Shown here: positions 13,166 through 16,485 of the stretch, piece by piece
Position numbering within the stretch: the stretch's first letter is position 1
How the letters are laid out: each line of letters opens with the position of its first letter
Source of the DNA: Thermoanaerobaculales bacterium
Lineage (GTDB): Bacteria; Acidobacteriota; Thermoanaerobaculia; Thermoanaerobaculales; Sulfomarinibacteraceae
DNA length: 16,485 nt
Assembly (NCBI GenBank): GCA_029932545.1
Contig: JAOZPW010000050.1
Span: 1-16,485, forward strand
Direction of reading: 5' to 3'
Position numbers and translations under genes: made by a program
The notes under the pieces: model-generated
What the model saw: only the letters and a program-made list of their open reading frames with translations
The model's database searches: none
Told to the model about the DNA's origin: nothing

Positions 13166-15175
13166 ATGATGTTCTTACCCGTCGGGCATGATCAGAGTTC
13201 GGTTCGTCGCCTTCCATGGGTGACCTTTACGTTGATGGGTCTCTGCGTCGTAGTTTTTCTCCTGACGTTGGCTCCGGTCCAAAGCAGTAAAGAGAGGATG
13301 GCGAGGTCTCTGACTGAGATCGCGGAGTACTTTTTTGCCCATCCCAACCTCGAACTGGAACCGGAGATTGAGGAGTACCTCTTCGGTTTTGTTCCGGAGT
13401 ATCAGGGACAACGGGAGGCTTTCAAGGAGGTGCTCAAGGAGGGAGTGACCGGTTTTGGACTCTTTGACGGTGAACAAGAGGAACAAGGGCCGGAAGAGAC
13501 GGAGGCCGAGCAGCAGGCTGAACTGGACAGACTGACCGCCCAGTTCCACAAGGCCATCAAGAGTTCACCGTATTTTGAGTTGGGCCTGGTCCCGGCCGAT
13601 CAGCACATCTACGCCTACATCACCCACCAGTTCATGCATGGCGGCTGGATGCATTTGATCGGTAATCTGCTCTTCCTCTATCTGGCCGGACCGTATCTCG
13701 AGGACGTTTGGGGACGGCCGCTTTTTGCCGGTTTTTACCTTTCGGCCGGAGTCTTTGCAGCCCTGGTCTACGTGCTGAAGTACCCATTGATGGAGGGACC
13801 GATGGTCGGCGCGTCCGGAGCGATCGCAGGTCTGATGGGTGCTTTTCTGGTCCGTTATGGTGGTACCAAGATCAAGTTCCTCTTCTTCTTTTTCATGACG
13901 CCCAGGTTCTTCGATGCACCGGCGTGGCTGATGCTGCCCTTGTGGCTTCTGCGGGAGGTTTTCTACGGGCAAGCAGTCGATTTCGGCGGGGGACAGAGTT
14001 CGGGTGTGGCGCACTGGGCCCACGTGGCGGGCTTTGTCTACGGTCTGGTGATTGCGGCCGGTGTCAAGCAGCTGAAATTCGAAGAAAAGTACGTTGACAC
14101 CGCACTGGAGTCCCAGGCCATCCAACATCAGAACCTGGATCTCGAGGAGGCCCTGGATGCCCGTCAGAGAGGCCAGTTGGAAAAGGCCGAAGAGATTCTG
14201 CTGTCCCAGCTTAAGGCCAATCCCGGCGATTTTGACGCAGCGATGGCCTACTGGGATGTTCGTCGGGACATTGGCGCCGTGGCCCCGGCAGTGCCCTTCG
14301 TCTTGAGGGTCTTTCGGGATGTTCTTCGAAAGGGACAGCATGACCTGGTGACGCCGCGGTGGCCTGAGATCCTCGAAATGGCGCCGCCCGGTTCGATCGA
14401 CCCGAGCCTGGCGGCCAGGGTTGCAGAGACAGTGGGTGATGAGTTGGGGGAGCATACTCTCCAGGCGACCGTCGATGCGGGCGCCGCCGGTGTAACGCCG
14501 GAAACGCCTGTAGGAGTTCTGGCTCGCTTGACTCGAGTGGGGGCGGCGGTCGGGGCGTGCTCGGCGCGAACCCTGGCTGAACAGGCGTTGGCGTCGATGG
14601 ATCTGCCCAACGAGACCAGGGCCGAGATCGAGGGGTTGGTAGCCGGCCCGTTGGCTTCGGTTGGGCCTGCCTCGGCGCCGGAGGAACCATCCCCGGTAAC
14701 CGCTACGGCGCTGGAGACCGACGAGTCAGTCGAGCCGACAATCACGATGGCGCCGGAAGACCATCAGTTGGAAATCATGGAGGCTGTGCCGACCGCTTGG
14801 GAAGATGGTGTCTTGACGCTGTCGATCGGAGGCAAAAGCCGGCCGATGGCCCTGAATCAGGTGCAGGCACTCGCTGTTGCAGGTATCGCTCAGCCGGGTC
14901 AAGCGCCCTTCGTTATCGTCGATCTGATGCTTGACGCCCCTTGGAGTAAAAGGGTTAAGCTGAGAATTATCCGTCTGTCCAGCAAGGCCTTCGATCCTTC
15001 AGGCTTGGTCGAGGGACCCGATCCGATGAGCTGTTTCAGGCAACTCCTGGTAGAGATTCTCGAAGTCTCGGACGCGGCGCCCTTGCCCGACCCCGATGCT
15101 GCCGTGGGAAACCCCTTCCAGCGGTTTGCAGCCATTTCCGATTACGAGCAAGAGGTGATCGGCCTGACATCATGA
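13166..15175 (+). CDS. Rhomboid-family intramembrane serine protease with a long cytosolic C-terminal extension
   Basis: The product is 669 residues. A first membrane helix (about 17-38) is followed by an unusual, acidic about 110-residue insert. The rhomboid core spans about 145-305: HGGWMHLIGN gives the oxyanion His163 and Asn167, GASG at 215-218 holds catalytic Ser217, and HVAGFVYG holds catalytic His286. The dyad is intact, so cleavage of membrane helices is expected; substrates are unknown. After residue 310 come TPR-like helices (about 325-375), a low-complexity Ala/Glu/Pro region (about 470-530) and a compact mixed alpha/beta domain (about 535-660) that I cannot assign. ATG at 13166 or 13169 may start; GGGGG precedes both closely. 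It overlaps the next gene by four bases (ATGA). Confidence 0.9.
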   Translation: MMFLPVGHDQSSVRRLPWVTFTLMGLCVVVFLLTLAPVQSSKERMARSLTEIAEYFFAHPNLELEPEIEEYLFGFVPEYQGQREAFKEVLKEGVTGFGLFDGEQEEQGPEETEAEQQAELDRLTAQFHKAIKSSPYFELGLVPADQHIYAYITHQFMHGGWMHLIGNLLFLYLAGPYLEDVWGRPLFAGFYLSAGVFAALVYVLKYPLMEGPMVGASGAIAGLMGAFLVRYGGTKIKFLFFFFMTPRFFDAPAWLMLPLWLLREVFYGQAVDFGGGQSSGVAHWAHVAGFVYGLVIAAGVKQLKFEEKYVDTALESQAIQHQNLDLEEALDARQRGQLEKAEEILLSQLKANPGDFDAAMAYWDVRRDIGAVAPAVPFVLRVFRDVLRKGQHDLVTPRWPEILEMAPPGSIDPSLAARVAETVGDELGEHTLQATVDAGAAGVTPETPVGVLARLTRVGAAVGACSARTLAEQALASMDLPNETRAEIEGLVAGPLASVGPASAPEEPSPVTATALETDESVEPTITMAPEDHQLEIMEAVPTAWEDGVLTLSIGGKSRPMALNQVQALAVAGIAQPGQAPFVIVDLMLDAPWSKRVKLRIIRLSSKAFDPSGLVEGPDPMSCFRQLLVEILEVSDAAPLPDPDAAVGNPFQRFAAISDYEQEVIGLTS

Positions 15176-16434
15176 TCATCCGATTGCCTTTTGGGCAGGG
15201 CGCCATTGCGGTCGATCTCAGGGGCTTCCGGATCCGTCCTCTTCAGCCGGAGGGGCCACGGGAACGCTCTGACCCAGCGCAGATGGTGTTGCACGCTGTT
15301 GCACGACCTCTCTCCGGCCCCTCCCTCGAGGTTCGCGCCCGGGCTGCCGGAAATGTTGTCGTCATCGTGCCTGACGGGACGCGATCGGCCCGGATCCCGG
15401 AGATCCTTCCGGCGCTATTGCGGGCGCTAACTGACTGGGGCATCGCTCCCCACCGGCAGACCATCGTCGTGGCCTGCGGTACTCATCCGTCAGTACCTCG
15501 GGCGGAACTCGAGGGGATTGTCGGATCACTGGAACCCCAAGTGACTGTGATCCAGCATGATGCGCGTGATGCCTCGGCCTTGGTGACGGCGGGCACGGTC
15601 CAGGGGGGCGGGTTGATCCGCCTGCATCGCGCAGTCATGGAAGCCGACCTGCTGGTCACAATTGGGGGCGTTCGACACCACTATTTCGCGGGTTTCGGCG
15701 GCGGTCCGAAGATGGTCTTTCCCGGTGTTGCCGGTTACGAGGAAATTCAGGCCAACCACGCGAGGGTCTTTGACCTCTCAGGGTCGGAGCCCATTCGCCG
15801 GCCTCAGTGCGAACCGGGTCGGCTCGAGGCCAATCCAGTCGCTGAGGAAATTGGGGAGGCGGCGGACCTGCGGCCTCCGGATGTCTCGGTGTGCCTGGTG
15901 CCTGGAATTGGCGGTGGTGTGGCCGAGGCTGTGGCGGGGCCCTGGCGAGAGGCATTTGATGCAGCCGTCGCCCGGGTCCGCGAGATATTTGAGGTGAGCG
16001 GGGATCAATTTGATCTGGTCGTTGCCTCCGGAGCAGGCGCCCCGTCTGATGAGACCTTGATCCAGGCACACAAGGGACTGGATGCGGCGTGCAGATTCTC
16101 CCGCCCAGGCGCCGAAGTCCTATTTCTCGCCTCGATGGCCGGGGGAGCGGGTTCCGGCGCCATGACGCCTTTCCTCGAGGATCCGCGGCCGGAGTCAATT
16201 CTTAATCGTTTGGCCGGCGGGTGGGTGCAGTACGGCCATACAACCTTTCGCCTGGTCGAGAAGACCGCGCGGCATCGAGTCAGCCTGGTGACGGAAGGTG
16301 ACTGGGCCGGGTTGGAGGGTCTGGGTTTCGAACGGGTCGCTACCGCCGACGAGGTTGTTGATCGCTGGCGGGAGGAGTTTTCAGGTGCAACTGTTGGCGT
16401 GATGACCGGTCCGGCAGTGTATCCGAGGAAATAA
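15172..16434 (+). CDS. LarA-family nickel-pincer-nucleotide enzyme (lactate racemase-like)
   Basis: The 420-residue product has the length of lactate racemase LarA (L. plantarum, 424). LarA uses a nickel pincer nucleotide attached to an active-site Lys to racemise or epimerise 2-hydroxyacids by hydride transfer. All key residues are present with a nearly constant offset of four: Asp68 and Arg71 in PDGTR, His105 in CGTHPSVPRAE, His170 in the RHHYFAGF segment, cofactor Lys180 in GGGPK, His196 in QANH, and Gln298/Lys301 in LIQAHKG. It should therefore be active, but LarA homologues vary widely in substrate, so lactate is not certain. Cofactor makers LarB, LarC and LarE are not in the window. The ATG overlaps the rhomboid stop, so the two are co-transcribed. 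Confidence 0.9.
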   Translation: MIIRLPFGQGAIAVDLRGFRIRPLQPEGPRERSDPAQMVLHAVARPLSGPSLEVRARAAGNVVVIVPDGTRSARIPEILPALLRALTDWGIAPHRQTIVVACGTHPSVPRAELEGIVGSLEPQVTVIQHDARDASALVTAGTVQGGGLIRLHRAVMEADLLVTIGGVRHHYFAGFGGGPKMVFPGVAGYEEIQANHARVFDLSGSEPIRRPQCEPGRLEANPVAEEIGEAADLRPPDVSVCLVPGIGGGVAEAVAGPWREAFDAAVARVREIFEVSGDQFDLVVASGAGAPSDETLIQAHKGLDAACRFSRPGAEVLFLASMAGGAGSGAMTPFLEDPRPESILNRLAGGWVQYGHTTFRLVEKTARHRVSLVTEGDWAGLEGLGFERVATADEVVDRWREEFSGATVGVMTGPAVYPRK

Positions 16435-16468
16435 GCCGGGACGTTGGGCAGCTGAGTCATAAATGACC

Positions 16469-16485
16469 TGTAGGGGCGGACCCCC
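16469..16485. repeat. Partial dispersed repeat at the right edge (TGTAGGGGCGGACCCCC)
   Basis: The last bases match the start of an intergenic repeat I have seen in many uncultivated bacterial genomes, in which GGGGCGGAC is followed by an inverted GTCCGCCC. Only the left half lies in the window, so this is recognition from memory. Confidence 0.45.

Noticed and set aside
13565..14455. 296-codon minus-strand frame inside the rhomboid gene
   Set aside because: It is antisense to the conserved rhomboid motifs and its translation has no recognisable features.

Overview
The window is about 60% G+C by eye and gene-dense. It comes from a Gram-negative bacterium: it carries a TonB-dependent outer-membrane receptor that ends in the usual aromatic residue. 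A membrane-anchored Hanks-type Ser/Thr kinase with a DWG motif, a SUI1/eIF1-like factor, a LarA-type racemase, and many short tandem repeats between genes together suggest an uncultured, environmental Acidobacteriota-like genome. That taxonomic guess is inference; there is no rRNA or strong marker gene here.

Layout. 1-303: SUI1/YciH-family factor, at the window edge. 304-526: a hairpin and two inverted heptamer arrays. 527-2056 (-): extended SDR epimerase with an unusual C-terminal helical domain resembling RsbRD_N. 2166-2960 (+): MazG pyrophosphohydrolase. 3044-4971 (-): a two-gene operon, a DPM1-like family 2 glycosyltransferase followed by an AglD/UPF0104-type integral membrane protein, with overlapping stop and start. 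5056-7206 (-): TonB-dependent receptor. It diverges from 7424-9016 (+), the Ser/Thr kinase, and the shared 217-bp spacer holds a duplicated 20-bp TGAC-rich repeat and a 42-nt pure purine tract. 9143-10231 (-): two adjacent genes for small exported proteins of no recognised family, each apparently built from two copies of the same domain. 10541-11794 (+): membrane-anchored TPR protein. 12092-12826 (-): TrmJ-like tRNA 2'-O-methyltransferase. 13166-16434 (+): a rhomboid protease with a long C-terminal extension, overlapping a complete LarA-family enzyme whose catalytic residues are all present.

The most distinctive features are: the SDR-RsbRD_N-like fusion; the pair of duplicated-domain exported proteins; and the non-coding DNA, where period-6 to period-8 tandem repeats occur in most spacers and, in three cases, form inverted pairs bracketing 70-190 bp of unique sequence. 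No tRNA, rRNA, CRISPR array, transposase or phage gene was found.

Functionally the genes are mostly envelope-oriented (glycosyltransferase and membrane partner, receptor, transmembrane kinase, exported proteins, TPR, rhomboid) interspersed with housekeeping functions (SUI1, MazG, TrmJ). Apart from the three evident co-transcribed pairs, nothing in the sequence forces them into one pathway.
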